Below, piece by piece: positions 27,017-37,596 of a stretch of 64,000 nt of DNA. Every line of letters begins with the position of its first letter. Positions within the stretch are counted from its first letter, which is position 1. Made by a program: the position numbers and the translations under genes. A model generated the notes under the pieces. The model saw nothing but the letters and a program-made list of their open reading frames with translations, had not been told where the DNA came from and did no database searches. Source of the stretch: Amazonocrinis nigriterrae CENA67 (GTDB lineage Bacteria; Cyanobacteriota; Cyanobacteriia; Cyanobacteriales; Nostocaceae); contig NZ_JAECZC010000014.1 of assembly GCF_016056305.1 (NCBI RefSeq), forward strand, positions 1 through 64,000, read 5' to 3'.

Positions 27017-29677
27017 ATGACTCAAGAAGAAGCAAGATTGGCAGCAGACCGAGAGCGTACAGCCTACTGGAAACGATGGGGTTGCTATCTGAGCGAACGG
27101 CAGTGGGGAACAGTGCGAGAAGACTATAGCGCTGATGGTACAGCCTGGGACTTTTTCCCCCACGACCATGCCCGTTCTCGCGCCTATCGTTGGGGAGAGG
27201 ATGGAATTGCTGGAATTTCCGATAATCATCAGCGATTGTGTTTTGCTATTGCTCTGTGGAATGGTGAGGATGCAATTCTCAAAGAGAGACTTTTCGGTCT
27301 GACAGGGAATGAAGGAAATCACGGGGAAGATGTTAAAGAATATTACTTCTACCTGGATAACACTCCTACTCACTCCTACATGAAATATCTTTATAAATAT
27401 CCGCAAGCTGCTTTCCCCTACAGCCAGCTAGTAGAAGAAAATCAACGCAGAGGTCGCCACAGTCGGGAGTTTGAATTAATCGATACTGGTATATTTGACC
27501 AAGACCGCTATTTTGATGTGTTTATTGAGTATGCCAAGGCTGCACCCGAAGATATTTTGATTGAGATTAGTATCACTAACCGAGGCCCAGAAGCAAAAAC
27601 ACTACATCTGCTACCAACGCTTTGGTTTCGCAACACCTGGTCTTGGAATTTAAATGAACAAGAGAAACCTTGGCTCAAAATTAGCGAATCTAATTCTAAT
27701 TTCAGCACCATCGAAGCTTATCACCATGATTTAGAAACTCGATGGCTCTACTGCAATGAAACTCCAGAACTACTATTTACAGAAAATGAAACTAATTATG
27801 AAAGATTATTTGGAGTCAATAATGCTTCAGCATATGTTAAAGATGGAATTAATAATTATGTAGTAAATGGGCATAAAAACGCTGTCAATCCCAATCGTAT
27901 TGGTACTAAGTTTGCTGCTCGTTATGAATTACAAATCGGTGCGGGTGAAACCAAAACTGTAAGGTTGCGGTTAAGTGACGTACAAAATTTAACTGTGCCA
28001 TTTGGAACTGATTTTGATACAGTTTGGCAACAACGCCAGCGTGAAGCAGATGAATTTTATCAGCGAATCTGTCCGTTTCCGTTGTCAGAAGATAGGCGGA
28101 ATGTGCAGCGGCAAGCTTTTGCTGGGATGTTGTGGAGCAAACAATTTTATTACTATGTAGCTGACAAATGGCTCAAAGGCGATGCAGCTGGGCCGCCGCC
28201 GCCAGCATCACGACTTCATGGCAGAAATCATGAATGGGTTCATCTATTTAACGAGGATATACTTTCCATGCCTGACAAATGGGAATATCCTTGGTTTGCA
28301 GCTTGGGATTTAGCTTTTCATGTAATTCCGCTGGCGATGATTGACCCGGACTTTGCCAAGTTGCAACTGAGTCGCTTGACACGGGAGTGGTATATGCATC
28401 CTAACGGCCAACTCCCAGCATATGAATGGGCTTTTGGCGATGTGAATCCGCCGGTTCATGCTTGGGCGGCATGGCAAGTTTATCAGCTTGAGCAAAAAAT
28501 GTATGGTCGTGCAGATAAAAAGTTTTTGGAAGGTATTTTCCAGAAATTACTACTGAATTTTACTTGGTGGGTTAACCGGAAAGATTTCGAGGGCAAAAAT
28601 ATCTTTCAGGGTGGCTTTTTGGGTATGGATAATATTGGTGTGTTTGACCGTAGTGTTGAACTACCAACTGGTGGATACTTGCAACAAGCAGATGGTACAA
28701 GTTGGATGGCGATGTATTGTCTGAACATGCTAACGATCGCTTTCGAGTTAGCCAAGGACAATCCCACCTATGAAGACATCGCCAGCAAGTTTTTCGAGCA
28801 TTTCCTGTACATTGCTGATGCCATGAACGGCGTTGGTGATGCCCAAATAGCGCTTTGGGATGAAGGTGATGGCTTTTACTATGATGCCCTACATTTACCA
28901 GATGGGCGACAATGCCCGATGAAAGTGCGATCGCTGGTGGGGTTAGTTCCATTGTGTGCTGTCAGCATCCTAGAACCAGAAATCTTGGATCGGTTCCCAG
29001 GCTTTAAGCAACGAACCCAATGGTTTTTGCAAAATCGCCCTGACTTGACCCGAAATATCGCTTGTATGCAGAAACAAGGTGTTGGTGAACGGCGGTTGTT
29101 AGCGATCGCTTATCCAGATAAACTCCGCCGCATCCTAGAAAAGATGTTAGATGCAACAGAGTTTTTTAGCCCTTATGGTATTCGTTCTGTTTCTAAAGTT
29201 CATGCATCTCACCCTTATACTTTAACGGTGGATGGTCAGGAGTATCGGGTAGATTACGAACCTGCCGAGTCTAGTACAGGGATGTTTGGTGGTAATTCCA
29301 ACTGGCGGGGGCCAATTTGGTTTCCCATTAATTATCTACTACTAGAATCGCTGCAAAAGTTCTATCGCTACTTTGGCGACGATTTCAAAGTTGAGTGTCC
29401 CACTGGTTCTGGGCAAATGCTAACACTTAAAGAAGTAGCCATAGAATTAGCTCAAAGGATGATCGATATTTTTCTGACAGATGCTTCTGGTAGACGACCT
29501 TTTTATGGGGGAACGGAAAAATTCCAAAATGACCCAAATTGGCGGGATTTAATTCTGTTCAATGAATACTTTCACGGAGATAATGGTGCTGGTATTGGTG
29601 CCAGTCATCAAACTGGTTGGACAGGTGTAATCGCCAAATTAATCCAGCAGTGTGCAGAACAGGTGTTATCAGATTAA
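27017..29677 (+). CDS. GH63/MGH1-like glycoside hydrolase
   Basis: An 886-aa protein resembling the bacterial GH63 glucosidase/mannosylglycerate-hydrolase-like family. Features are the N-terminal [20 protein letters not shown] and [20 protein letters not shown], then an (alpha/alpha)6-barrel C-half with [28 protein letters not shown] and [15 protein letters not shown]. These enzymes hydrolyse alpha-glucosides or glucosyl/mannosyl-glycerate compatible solutes; the exact substrate here is unknown. No signal peptide, so cytoplasmic. ATG 27017 lacks a clear Shine-Dalgarno. Its neighbourhood with malQ and a glucose-dehydrogenase-like SDR suggests storage-sugar or compatible-solute turnover. Confidence 0.8.
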   Translation: MTQEEARLAADRERTAYWKRWGCYLSERQWGTVREDYSADGTAWDFFPHDHARSRAYRWGEDGIAGISDNHQRLCFAIALWNGEDAILKERLFGLTGNEGNHGEDVKEYYFYLDNTPTHSYMKYLYKYPQAAFPYSQLVEENQRRGRHSREFELIDTGIFDQDRYFDVFIEYAKAAPEDILIEISITNRGPEAKTLHLLPTLWFRNTWSWNLNEQEKPWLKISESNSNFSTIEAYHHDLETRWLYCNETPELLFTENETNYERLFGVNNASAYVKDGINNYVVNGHKNAVNPNRIGTKFAARYELQIGAGETKTVRLRLSDVQNLTVPFGTDFDTVWQQRQREADEFYQRICPFPLSEDRRNVQRQAFAGMLWSKQFYYYVADKWLKGDAAGPPPPASRLHGRNHEWVHLFNEDILSMPDKWEYPWFAAWDLAFHVIPLAMIDPDFAKLQLSRLTREWYMHPNGQLPAYEWAFGDVNPPVHAWAAWQVYQLEQKMYGRADKKFLEGIFQKLLLNFTWWVNRKDFEGKNIFQGGFLGMDNIGVFDRSVELPTGGYLQQADGTSWMAMYCLNMLTIAFELAKDNPTYEDIASKFFEHFLYIADAMNGVGDAQIALWDEGDGFYYDALHLPDGRQCPMKVRSLVGLVPLCAVSILEPEILDRFPGFKQRTQWFLQNRPDLTRNIACMQKQGVGERRLLAIAYPDKLRRILEKMLDATEFFSPYGIRSVSKVHASHPYTLTVDGQEYRVDYEPAESSTGMFGGNSNWRGPIWFPINYLLLESLQKFYRYFGDDFKVECPTGSGQMLTLKEVAIELAQRMIDIFLTDASGRRPFYGGTEKFQNDPNWRDLILFNEYFHGDNGAGIGASHQTGWTGVIAKLIQQCAEQVLSD

Positions 29678-29730
29678 TTTCGAGGTTCTAGAACACCAAT
29701 TCAGTAATCCTGTAAGAACCTCTCCCCCTA

Positions 29731-29753
29731 CCCCTCTCCTCGTAGGAGAGGGG
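29731..29753. repeat. Perfect hairpin downstream of the GH63-like gene
   Basis: A 10-bp stem (cccctctcct, aggagagggg) with a 3-nt cgt loop, about 55 bp after the stop codon. The sequence around it looks like a dispersed REP-type palindrome. It may act as a 3' hairpin, but no T-run follows. Confidence 0.55.
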
Positions 29754-29978
29754 AGTTGAGCTACCCCCTTCCCTGTTTATGCAGGTTTTTGTTGCCCTAC
29801 TAGCGCAGTTTTAAGTTCATTCTTAAATTCTCTTTCTTAGCTTGTCAAGATATTCCAAAAACTTAACTATATATATGTAACTAAGTCAAGAGTGTTGATC
29901 ACGACAAGATATGCTCAATAAGCACTTTTTGCAGCTCAAAAATCCAACTTCAAATCTGGGGCTAAATAAATTAGACTT

Positions 29979-30094
29979 ATACCAATTCTGTATGAAGATG
30001 GGCCTATAGGACTGACGCAAAACTACACCCTCTTAGGAGCAATTGATGAATTACTCCTACGTGAATAAAGCACAACGTCACATAAAATTGGTAT
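29979..30094. repeat. Dispersed 116-bp repeat with ATACCAATT ends
   Basis: Begins ataccaatt and ends aattggtat, a 9-bp inverted repeat. The interior (cgcaaaactacacc, ctcctacgtgaataaagcac, aacgtcac) recurs in opposite orientation at 63155-63248, and more degenerately just after the IS at 55531. Confidence 0.55.
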
Positions 30095-30516
30095 TTTTGC
30101 AAAAATCCTGTTTCTCAAATTCAACCTAACAGTAGATGAGTGATATCAAAAATATGGTCATTATGATGAAACCTAAGTCTATCTACAGTATATAGGAGAG
30201 AAAAACGAACGACAGTACACTAGACCTAGATATGAAATAAGAGATTGTTGGTAAACTCCGTAGGCAATCACAGCTGTATCTATTGAGTTACTTCATGAGT
30301 TTGGCTTCATAGTTCATTACAAAGCTAAGGAGAACATAAATAATGAGTTAGTTGATATTATCCATAAAATTGGCTCTGCAAGGTAACTGTTTCTAAATGA
30401 CCTAATAATTAAACAATTAGGTTTTGCAGTACAAGAAATAATCTTGCCAGATATTTATTGAAGGCACTAATAAAAACAGTTTTTTCGATAGTAAATTTCA
30501 GAGAAAATATACTTGT

Positions 30517-30885
30517 GTGGTGAAAAATCATAGTGAGGAAACTGTAGTTGTCAAGGGATCGATACCAAGAGCTTTAAAGCTGGAATTTAAGGTTCTTTGT
30601 GTACAGAAAGAGTTGGAAATGAGTGAGGTGTTGGAGAATTTAATCAGGCATTGGATACAAACAGACAGTCCTGTGGGTGAATTTTCTTCTATGGATTTGT
30701 TGAACCAGGAGTTTGAAGATGTCAAAGCATATGTGCCGAAATCTTTAAAACGTCAATTTAAATTGCTTTGCACTCAAAAACGAGTCACGATACGTTCTAT
30801 TTTATATGTACTCATCAAGCAATGGGTACAAATGGGGGAAGTATATCAATTTTGCACAAATAGTGGAAGAAAAAATAATTTGTGA
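30517..30885 (+). CDS. Small protein with two tandem ribbon-helix-helix-like repeats
   Basis: A 122-aa protein from a GTG start (a second GTG follows directly). Two internally similar segments are clear: residues 12-48 (VKGSIPRALKLEFKVLCVQK, ending NLIRHWIQ) and residues 69-105 (VKAYVPKSLKRQFKLLCTQK, ending VLIKQWVQ). Each has a short basic strand followed by two helices, the layout of CopG/ribbon-helix-helix DNA-binding units. One chain could then form an intramolecular pseudo-dimer. This suggests a small DNA-binding regulator or segregation-type protein, but no known family is certain. No toxin-like partner is adjacent. Confidence 0.6.
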   Translation: MVKNHSEETVVVKGSIPRALKLEFKVLCVQKELEMSEVLENLIRHWIQTDSPVGEFSSMDLLNQEFEDVKAYVPKSLKRQFKLLCTQKRVTIRSILYVLIKQWVQMGEVYQFCTNSGRKNNL

Positions 30886-31057
30886 ATTGATGAAATGAGG
30901 AATTAACAAGAAGGTAGGACACAGGATACACAATCTATATCGACTTTAATTTGGTAGGGTGCGTTATGGACACTAGTCCTAACGCACCAAAATTTTAAAA
31001 CGCTTAATGAGCGTACCATTCGGGTTTGGGGGTGACGCTACCCCAGTCTTTTTTACA

Positions 31058-32239
31058 CTAAATTTCTGGATCGACTAAGCGGGTAGTGGGACGACTCTGA
31101 TACAAATCCTGAACGACCTGGGCCGCAGAAACTAAAGCTACAAGGCTGATGATTGCAACAGGTAACAAACCTTGACCAAAGATAGCGATCGCTAGCAGTA
31201 CTCCTGCACTCACAAGTCGATACTGGGAACGGATTTTACAATAGCGTAGCACCCCATATCTATGGAGAATACTCACAGATAGCGAACATAATGCCACTGA
31301 ACCACAAATGAGCCATCGCTGGGAATCTGGTAGTGCTATGGTTGGCTTACTTAACAAGATTTGTTCTACACTGACTCCAGCAGCAGCAATCCCAATCACT
31401 AGCGGTAAATGAGTGTATAGCCAGAGATTGACAACACTGATTCTGCCATGTGTCCGCGCCATCTCAATTGGTGTGCCACCCAGATTATCAAAATAAACCC
31501 ACCACCAGCTAAAAGCGATAAGTAAACCAAATACTGCGGCAATCACGGTTAAAACATCCCATTTCTGTTGAGACATACCATTGACTACCGCAATGATTGC
31601 CTCGCCTAAGACAATAAGGGTAAACAACCCAAACCGTTCTGGTAAGTGGGAGGCGTGGGGGAGTAACCCGATCTGAAACTTACTTCCTATTAGGGGTGTG
31701 ACAAAATCAATAATGATTCCCAATGTCCAGAATCCGAACCGCCAAGGAATCGGTACAGCTGCTGATATTAACCAGAAAAAGGCTGCGATCGCAAAACCAG
31801 TGGCATATTGAGTGGTCAAAAGGCGTGCTGAAGGGATATGTATTCCAGCTCGAATATACTCTATTACGAGTACAGCACGACCAAGAGCATAGGAAAGGGC
31901 AAAACCAGCAGAACTCTCGGCCAAACCGTGGTGGATGTTGATAGCCATTGCTGCTGCTGTCAGCATTTGTAGACCAATTAATAACCGATGTACCACATCA
32001 TCACTATCAAAGCGGTTGGCATAGAGTGTGGTTCCAATCCATGACCACCAAATCGGTATGAATAGAACTACAAAGCCAAATAATCCAGATAGTGAGATAT
32101 CCTCTTTGAGATTGTGGGCGAGTTGAGAAACTGCAACCACAAATACCAAATCATAAAAAAGTTCTAGCCAGGTGGTGCGTCGTTCTTCTTCGATATCTTC
32201 ACCAACTCGTAATCTTGGTGGTTCGAGAAAATTGGTCAT
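31058..32239 (-). CDS. Low temperature requirement protein A (LtrA) family membrane protein
   Basis: A 393-aa polytopic membrane protein of the LtrA family. Diagnostic features are the N-terminal TTWLELFYDLVFVVAVSQLA (residues about 22-41), the conserved PHASHLPERFGLFTLIVLGE near the centre, and the WWVYFDN motif. About ten to twelve hydrophobic segments are visible. The family was named from a Listeria gene needed for growth in the cold; its molecular activity is not established. It is monocistronic on the minus strand, with 534 bp between its start and the divergent NB-ARC-WD40 gene. Confidence 0.88.
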   Translation of the reverse strand: MTNFLEPPRLRVGEDIEEERRTTWLELFYDLVFVVAVSQLAHNLKEDISLSGLFGFVVLFIPIWWSWIGTTLYANRFDSDDVVHRLLIGLQMLTAAAMAINIHHGLAESSAGFALSYALGRAVLVIEYIRAGIHIPSARLLTTQYATGFAIAAFFWLISAAVPIPWRFGFWTLGIIIDFVTPLIGSKFQIGLLPHASHLPERFGLFTLIVLGEAIIAVVNGMSQQKWDVLTVIAAVFGLLIAFSWWWVYFDNLGGTPIEMARTHGRISVVNLWLYTHLPLVIGIAAAGVSVEQILLSKPTIALPDSQRWLICGSVALCSLSVSILHRYGVLRYCKIRSQYRLVSAGVLLAIAIFGQGLLPVAIISLVALVSAAQVVQDLYQSRPTTRLVDPEI

Positions 32240-32773
32240 ATTGGTAAAAATTCGTGAAAGTAAAGTGGATCAAATCAAATGCAATATTTCATTGTGTAAT
32301 GAATGCAGCAGGAGCAGCAGATTTCTGAAGTCATTATACTCAATACATGCTTTGCTAATTCAAGATTGACTTGAGCAAAAGTATTACAGATAACAATATT
32401 TCTAAGCGTTCATTCCAGGGGAAAAAACTTTTTGAGCTACTGAAATATTATTCTTTCAAAGAATTTAAGTCAGTATTTCAGATTTAGTTTTACTTTTTGT
32501 AATGTTGTTCATTTCTATTCCTTATATCTTTGATAACTAGTTAATTATAAAAGTTAATTTTTTTTAAACTTTTTTGTATTAAAGTCCTTAGAGCCAAAAG
32601 GACTTTTTGTGATATATTCATACTTACGTGGTTTTCCCATTGTGATGTTAAATATCTTAAGTTATCGCTAAAAAGCACCGACCAAGTTGTAATCCCAAAA
32701 AAAATTGCATTGAAAGTAACTCGATTAATCATATAGCAGAGTCATTGATTTTATGGCTTCAAAGGTGGATTAG
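32240..32773. other. Divergent intergenic region, no supported gene
   Basis: Should hold promoters of both the LtrA and NB-ARC-WD40 genes. It is AT-rich and contains the hairpin at 32581-32608 and an imperfect palindrome ttctttcaaagaa near 32452. A 63-codon minus-strand frame (32541-32732) is not supported. Confidence 0.45.
32581..32608 (+). terminator. Terminator-like hairpin
   Basis: Stem aaagtcc (32581-32587) with ggacttt (32600-32606), 12-nt loop, followed by two further T residues. No + strand gene ends nearby, so if real it may end a long or small RNA from this intergenic region. Confidence 0.35.
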
Positions 32774-35700
32774 ATGAAACTGACAAAGCAGAAACGTAAA
32801 CGTGGTCTTATTCTCACTCCAGAAGGATTACAAAAACTTCAGTCCGCTAAACTTAATGCTGAATTAAACGAAAATTATGGAAACAGGTATACGCTTGAAG
32901 ATCTCAGCGACCGGATTGGCATAAACACTGCTACAATTTCCAAAGTGCTGTCTCGTGAAGGCGGAGTTGACAAACGAACAATTGAGTTGTTCTTCCAAGC
33001 TTTTAATATCAAACTAGAGAAAGATTGTTACACCAACTCTGACCAATCTCAGCACCAAGATTGGGGAGAAGCGACTAATGTTTCAATTTTTTATGGTCGA
33101 ACAGAAGAAATGGCTGCATTAGAACAGTTGCTCCTTCAGGAACGTTGCAGGCTAGTGGCAGTATTAGGGATGGGAGGAATTGGTAAATCAGCTTTAGCGA
33201 TCAAGCTGACGGAGCGTATTAAAGATAGTTTTGAGTATATCATATGGCGATCGCTGCGAGAAGCTCCGCCCATCAAAAATATTTTAGCTAGCCTGATTCA
33301 GTTTTTGTCCGACGAGCAGGAGACAGAAGCTTCCTTACCAGAAAGTGTAGGCGAGAGAATATCCCTACTGATTGATTATCTGCGCCAGCATCGCTGTCTT
33401 TTAATACTAGATAATATAGAGTCAATTATGCAAGGTGGTAGTCGAGCCGGACTTTACCGAGAAGGATATGAGGGATATGGGGATCTGCTCAAACGAGTGG
33501 GAGAAGTAACTCACCAAAGCTGTTTGCTTTTAACAGGTAGAGAAAAACCTAAAGAAGTAGCAGCATTAGAAGGAGAAACACTGTGTGTACGTTCATTTGT
33601 TCTTGGTGGTTTACAGTCCGCGGATGGGCAAGAAATTTTGAAAGTCAAGGGAGTTTTTGCATCTGAATTTGAATCTCAGCAACTGGTAGAGCGTTATGCA
33701 GGCAATGCTTTGGCTTTGAAAGTGGTTGCTACGACTATTCAAGATGTATTTGGTGGTAATATTTCTAAATTTTTACAACAAGAAACAAGTGTTTTTGGTG
33801 ATATTCATGAGCTTTTAGAGCAGCAGTTTAGACGTTTATCAAATTTAGAAAAGGATGCGATGTATTGGCTAGCCATCAATCGAGAGCCAGTTTCGCTATC
33901 AGAAATACGGGAGGATATTGTATCACAAATACCGCCGCAAAAAATGCTAGAGTCATTGGAGTCTTTGGTGAGGCGATCGCTCATCGAGAAAAGTGAAGGG
34001 CTATTCACGCTACAACCTGTAGTCATGGAGTATATGACTCAGCGATTAATAGAGCAAGTTTGTCAAGAAATTGCTAATGATCATCTTGATTTGTTCAGGT
34101 GTCATGGGCTAATGAAGGCAACGGCGAAAGACTACATCAGGGATATTCAAATTCGTCTGATTGTCCAACCAGTTATAGATGGGTTGCTTGGTATTTTTAG
34201 AAGCAAAAAAAATCTAGAATATCAGCTAACCAAAATCTTGGCAAATCTCCGAGAAACATCACCCTTAGAACAAAGTTATACGGCTGGCAATGTCCTGAAT
34301 CTACTTTGTCATCTGGGGACTGACCTCAGCGGCTATGATTTTTCTCATCTAAGTATTTGGCAAGCAGACTTACGCAATGTGAATTTGCACAATACGAATT
34401 TCTCTCATGCTAATTTGGATAGATCTGTGTTTGCGGAAACCTTCAGTGCAATTTTGTCAATAGCATTTAGCCCTGATGGAAAATTTTTAGCTACAGGCGA
34501 TATGAATGCTGAGATTCGCTTGTACCAAGTTGCTGATTGGAAAGAACTATTCACCTGTAAAGGTCACGCTGATTGGGTAACATCAATTGCCTTTAGTCCT
34601 GATAGTCGTATTCTCGCAAGCGGCAGTGATGATCAAACAATTAAACTTTGGAACGTCACGACTGGTGAATGTATCAAAATCTTGCAAGGGCATGAAAAGG
34701 GGATCTGGTCACTAGCCTTCAACTCAAATGGACAAACATTGGTAAGTGGCAGTGATGACAAGGCTATAAAGATGTGGGATGTCAGTACTGGTGAATGCCT
34801 CAAAACTTTGCAAGAACATAATAATATGGTCAGAGCAGTCATATTTACTCCTGACGACCAAATGCTAGTTAGTGGCAGCGTAGACAAAACGCTGAAGCTG
34901 TGGGATGTTCGCACTGGTCAACATATTAGAAGTTTCGAGGGACACGATGAGGGAATCTGGTCAGCTGCCCTCAGCCCAAATGGGCATATACTTGCTAGTG
35001 CTAGCGGCGATCAAACAGTTAGATTGTGGGATCTTCAAACTGGTGAGTGTATTATGACCTTGCAAGGGCACTCTGGGTGGCTTTGGTCAGTGGACTTCAA
35101 TCCAAATGGGCAAACGCTGGCAAGTGGTGGTTGGGATCAAACAGTGAAGTTGTGGGATCTCAGTAATGGTCAGTGTTTAAAAACTTTGCAAGGACATAAT
35201 AATCTTGTACGAGCAGTTGTTTTTAGCCCCGATGGTAAAATCCTAGCGACTGGCAGTGATGACCAATCGTTCAAATTGTGGGATTTTCAGACAGGTCAAT
35301 GTCTAAAAACTCTACAGGGATATAGTGATAGAATCTGGTCGATTGCCTCAAGTCCTGATGGTCAAATGCTGGCTAGTAGCAGTGACAACAAAATGGTGAA
35401 GTTATGGGATATCAACACTGGTCAATGCTTAAAAACTTTTACCGGACATGACAATGTGATCAGGTCAGTGAGTTTCAGTCCAGAAGGTCATTCTTTAGCT
35501 AGTGGCAGTGATGACAAGACAATCAGGATATGGAATGTTAATACTGGTAATTGCTACCGAATTCTACAAGGACATACAAGTTGGGTCTGGTCAGTTGCTT
35601 TCAGCCCTGATGGTCATTCTTTAGTCAGTGGTAGTCATGACTACACAATTAAGCTATGGAATGTCAATACTGGTCAATCTCTGAAAACTTTACATGAAGA

Positions 35701-36322
35701 GAACCATGGAGTTTTGTCAGTGAGTTTTAGTCCTGATGGTAATACTTTAGCTAGTGGTAGTAACGATCACACAATAAAATTGTGGGATGTCAATACTGGC
35801 CAATGTCTCAGCACTCTGCGAGGACACACGAATTGGGTTTGGTCAGTCGCCTTTAGTCCAGACGGACAAATCCTATGTAGTGGCAGTCATGACCAGACAG
35901 TAAAGCTGTGGGATGTCAAGACTGGTCAATGTCTCAGAACATTGCAAGGACATTGTGGGGCAATTTGGTCAGTCGCTTTTTATGCAGACGGGCAAACTCT
36001 CAGCAGTGGTAGTACTGATCAAACAGTGAAGTTATGGGATGTCAATACTGGTCAATGTCTCAAAACTTTACACGAACATAATAAAGGAATTTTATCAGTT
36101 AGCTTCAGTCCCAAGGGACATACTCTAATTAGTGGCAGTGAAGATGAGACAATTAGAATTTGGGATTTTTCAACAGGTGAGTGCATCAGAAGTCTGAGAA
36201 GCAAAAAACCTTACGAGGGCATGAGGCTTACTGGCGTTACTGGATTAACGGAGGGGACAATCGCCACTCTCAAGAGTCTAGGGGCAATTGAGCATGAACT
36301 GGGGGCAGGTAACAAAAGGTAA
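32774..36322 (+). CDS. HTH-NB-ARC-WD40 STAND protein
   Basis: An 1182-aa signal-transducing ATPase. Order: basic N-terminus and helix-turn-helix (about 38-82, YTLEDLSDRIGINTATISKV); NB-ARC ATPase (about 108-400) with Walker A GMGGIGKS at 132-139 and Walker B LLILDN at 209-214; winged-helix region; a short pentapeptide-like run (FSHLSIWQADLRNVNLHNTN, near 525-545); then 14 WD40 repeats (about 556-1145), enough for two seven-bladed propellers. A conserved tail GVTGLTEGTIATLKSLGAIE closes the protein. STAND proteins are switch-like sensors that oligomerise on ligand binding. The HTH suggests the output could be transcriptional, though it may serve protein contact instead. Confidence 0.88.
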   Translation: MKLTKQKRKRGLILTPEGLQKLQSAKLNAELNENYGNRYTLEDLSDRIGINTATISKVLSREGGVDKRTIELFFQAFNIKLEKDCYTNSDQSQHQDWGEATNVSIFYGRTEEMAALEQLLLQERCRLVAVLGMGGIGKSALAIKLTERIKDSFEYIIWRSLREAPPIKNILASLIQFLSDEQETEASLPESVGERISLLIDYLRQHRCLLILDNIESIMQGGSRAGLYREGYEGYGDLLKRVGEVTHQSCLLLTGREKPKEVAALEGETLCVRSFVLGGLQSADGQEILKVKGVFASEFESQQLVERYAGNALALKVVATTIQDVFGGNISKFLQQETSVFGDIHELLEQQFRRLSNLEKDAMYWLAINREPVSLSEIREDIVSQIPPQKMLESLESLVRRSLIEKSEGLFTLQPVVMEYMTQRLIEQVCQEIANDHLDLFRCHGLMKATAKDYIRDIQIRLIVQPVIDGLLGIFRSKKNLEYQLTKILANLRETSPLEQSYTAGNVLNLLCHLGTDLSGYDFSHLSIWQADLRNVNLHNTNFSHANLDRSVFAETFSAILSIAFSPDGKFLATGDMNAEIRLYQVADWKELFTCKGHADWVTSIAFSPDSRILASGSDDQTIKLWNVTTGECIKILQGHEKGIWSLAFNSNGQTLVSGSDDKAIKMWDVSTGECLKTLQEHNNMVRAVIFTPDDQMLVSGSVDKTLKLWDVRTGQHIRSFEGHDEGIWSAALSPNGHILASASGDQTVRLWDLQTGECIMTLQGHSGWLWSVDFNPNGQTLASGGWDQTVKLWDLSNGQCLKTLQGHNNLVRAVVFSPDGKILATGSDDQSFKLWDFQTGQCLKTLQGYSDRIWSIASSPDGQMLASSSDNKMVKLWDINTGQCLKTFTGHDNVIRSVSFSPEGHSLASGSDDKTIRIWNVNTGNCYRILQGHTSWVWSVAFSPDGHSLVSGSHDYTIKLWNVNTGQSLKTLHEENHGVLSVSFSPDGNTLASGSNDHTIKLWDVNTGQCLSTLRGHTNWVWSVAFSPDGQILCSGSHDQTVKLWDVKTGQCLRTLQGHCGAIWSVAFYADGQTLSSGSTDQTVKLWDVNTGQCLKTLHEHNKGILSVSFSPKGHTLISGSEDETIRIWDFSTGECIRSLRSKKPYEGMRLTGVTGLTEGTIATLKSLGAIEHELGAGNKR

Positions 36323-36418
36323 CAGAAAAAGCCTTTGTTTGGATATTCTGTAGAACAAACCTTATACTATTAATATGTAAGTAATTGCGTCAACTTAACG
36401 GTGTTTCGCCTGAGCCAG

Positions 36419-37453
36419 TCAACGAGCAGTTGTTTTAGTCTGCGAAGAACGATATTTGCTTGGCACAGCATTCCGTCTTGAGTGCATCTTCATAGAAAAC
36501 TGGTATAAACCTAAGATACCAAACGACAATACTCCTAACACAGTAGAAGGTTCGGGGATATGTGCTAAGTGTAGCGCTGAAAATGCTAATTCTCCGATTA
36601 GCTTATGAGTGGCCGTCGTTGGATGGATTTCGTCCCAGAACAAAAACTTGTCTGGGGTACATGTAATTGGCTGCGTGGAAATGTCTATGGGCACCACTGA
36701 TGAGTTTCCTATGCAAGAGTCAGTCACGTTCGTGAAACTGAATTCTCCAGGAGCAGCAATGACCCGATTAAACAGAGAATTAACATTAAGAGGAATAATA
36801 TTGATCTCAGGTCTCAGTTGCTGACTCAATAACTTGAGGGTTGTGTTCAACTTGGAATTATGGGCATTGGTCAAAGTGCTGAGATAGCTGGAAATCTGAC
36901 TATTGCCTCCTGTAACCGGAAACAAACCCAAATCTGGCAAGTTAACCACCATAATATTTTGAGCGCCAACCTGAGCTAGCGACGTTACCGCCTGAGATAA
37001 ATTGGTAACTGTCTTATTAAAATTAGGAACACCACCCAAAAAGTAGCTGAAGTAATCATTAGCACCAGTCCACACGATATATAAAGCGTTGGGATTAGCA
37101 GACGGATTTTCTGCTGTAAAGCTATTGATCTGCTGTTGCAATCCCGGTAAACCAGGAAGACCAATGTTATCCAATCCTGTTGTAGCACCACCAAAGGCAA
37201 AATTGTTACTCAGATTTACGGTTAATCCTAGTTGTTGTGCAAGATATTCCTCCCAGACTGGGCCATTGGAAAAACGTCCCTCAAAGTAGGTTGGACTTGG
37301 AGGAATAGCTCCTTTAGTCGCATGGTAAAAATTACCTGTGTCAGAGAAGCTATCGCCAAAGACATAAATCTCGTCATAATTCTGTGCCGAAACTTTCAGC
37401 GGAAACATCAAAGACAACAGAAAAAATCCTGTTGCGAGAATTTGTTTTTTCAC
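36419..37453 (-). CDS. GDSL/SGNH-family esterase with PEP-CTERM tail
   Basis: Exported lipase/esterase of 344 aa. Signal peptide MKKQILATGFFLLSLMFPLK, cleavage near VSAQ. SGNH blocks: block I FGDSFSDTGN with catalytic Ser 35, block III WTGANDYF, and block V FWDEIHPTTATHKL providing Asp and His. Near the C-terminus IPEPSTVLGVLSFGILGL is a PEP-CTERM sorting motif and helix, followed by a basic tail rather longer than usual (about 25 residues). Probably hydrolyses acyl esters at the cell surface or in the matrix. It is convergent with the NB-ARC-WD40 gene and precedes the KAS III-like gene's 3' end on the same strand (143 bp). Confidence 0.88.
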   Translation of the reverse strand: MKKQILATGFFLLSLMFPLKVSAQNYDEIYVFGDSFSDTGNFYHATKGAIPPSPTYFEGRFSNGPVWEEYLAQQLGLTVNLSNNFAFGGATTGLDNIGLPGLPGLQQQINSFTAENPSANPNALYIVWTGANDYFSYFLGGVPNFNKTVTNLSQAVTSLAQVGAQNIMVVNLPDLGLFPVTGGNSQISSYLSTLTNAHNSKLNTTLKLLSQQLRPEINIIPLNVNSLFNRVIAAPGEFSFTNVTDSCIGNSSVVPIDISTQPITCTPDKFLFWDEIHPTTATHKLIGELAFSALHLAHIPEPSTVLGVLSFGILGLYQFSMKMHSRRNAVPSKYRSSQTKTTAR

Positions 37454-37596
37454 AGTTAATTCCTAGATATAGCAAAGCGCTAAGTGTTGAGTTTTGAGTG
37501 CTGATTATAAACCCAGTTGCTTCATTGCTATGAGCAATCAACACTCTTTGAACCTATGTGACTACGGCTATACGCTTTCTATCTTGGTAGATATTC

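Larger units (their letters stand above)
29678..30516. other. Intergenic with two repeats, no supported gene
   Basis: This 839-bp stretch holds the perfect hairpin at 29731-29753 and the repeat at 29979-30094. From 30100 to 30516 it is AT-rich with many stops in all frames. A short inverted pair cctaat/attagg (30399-30423) lies about 100 bp before the ribbon-helix-helix-like gene and could be an operator; that is a guess. Confidence 0.45.
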
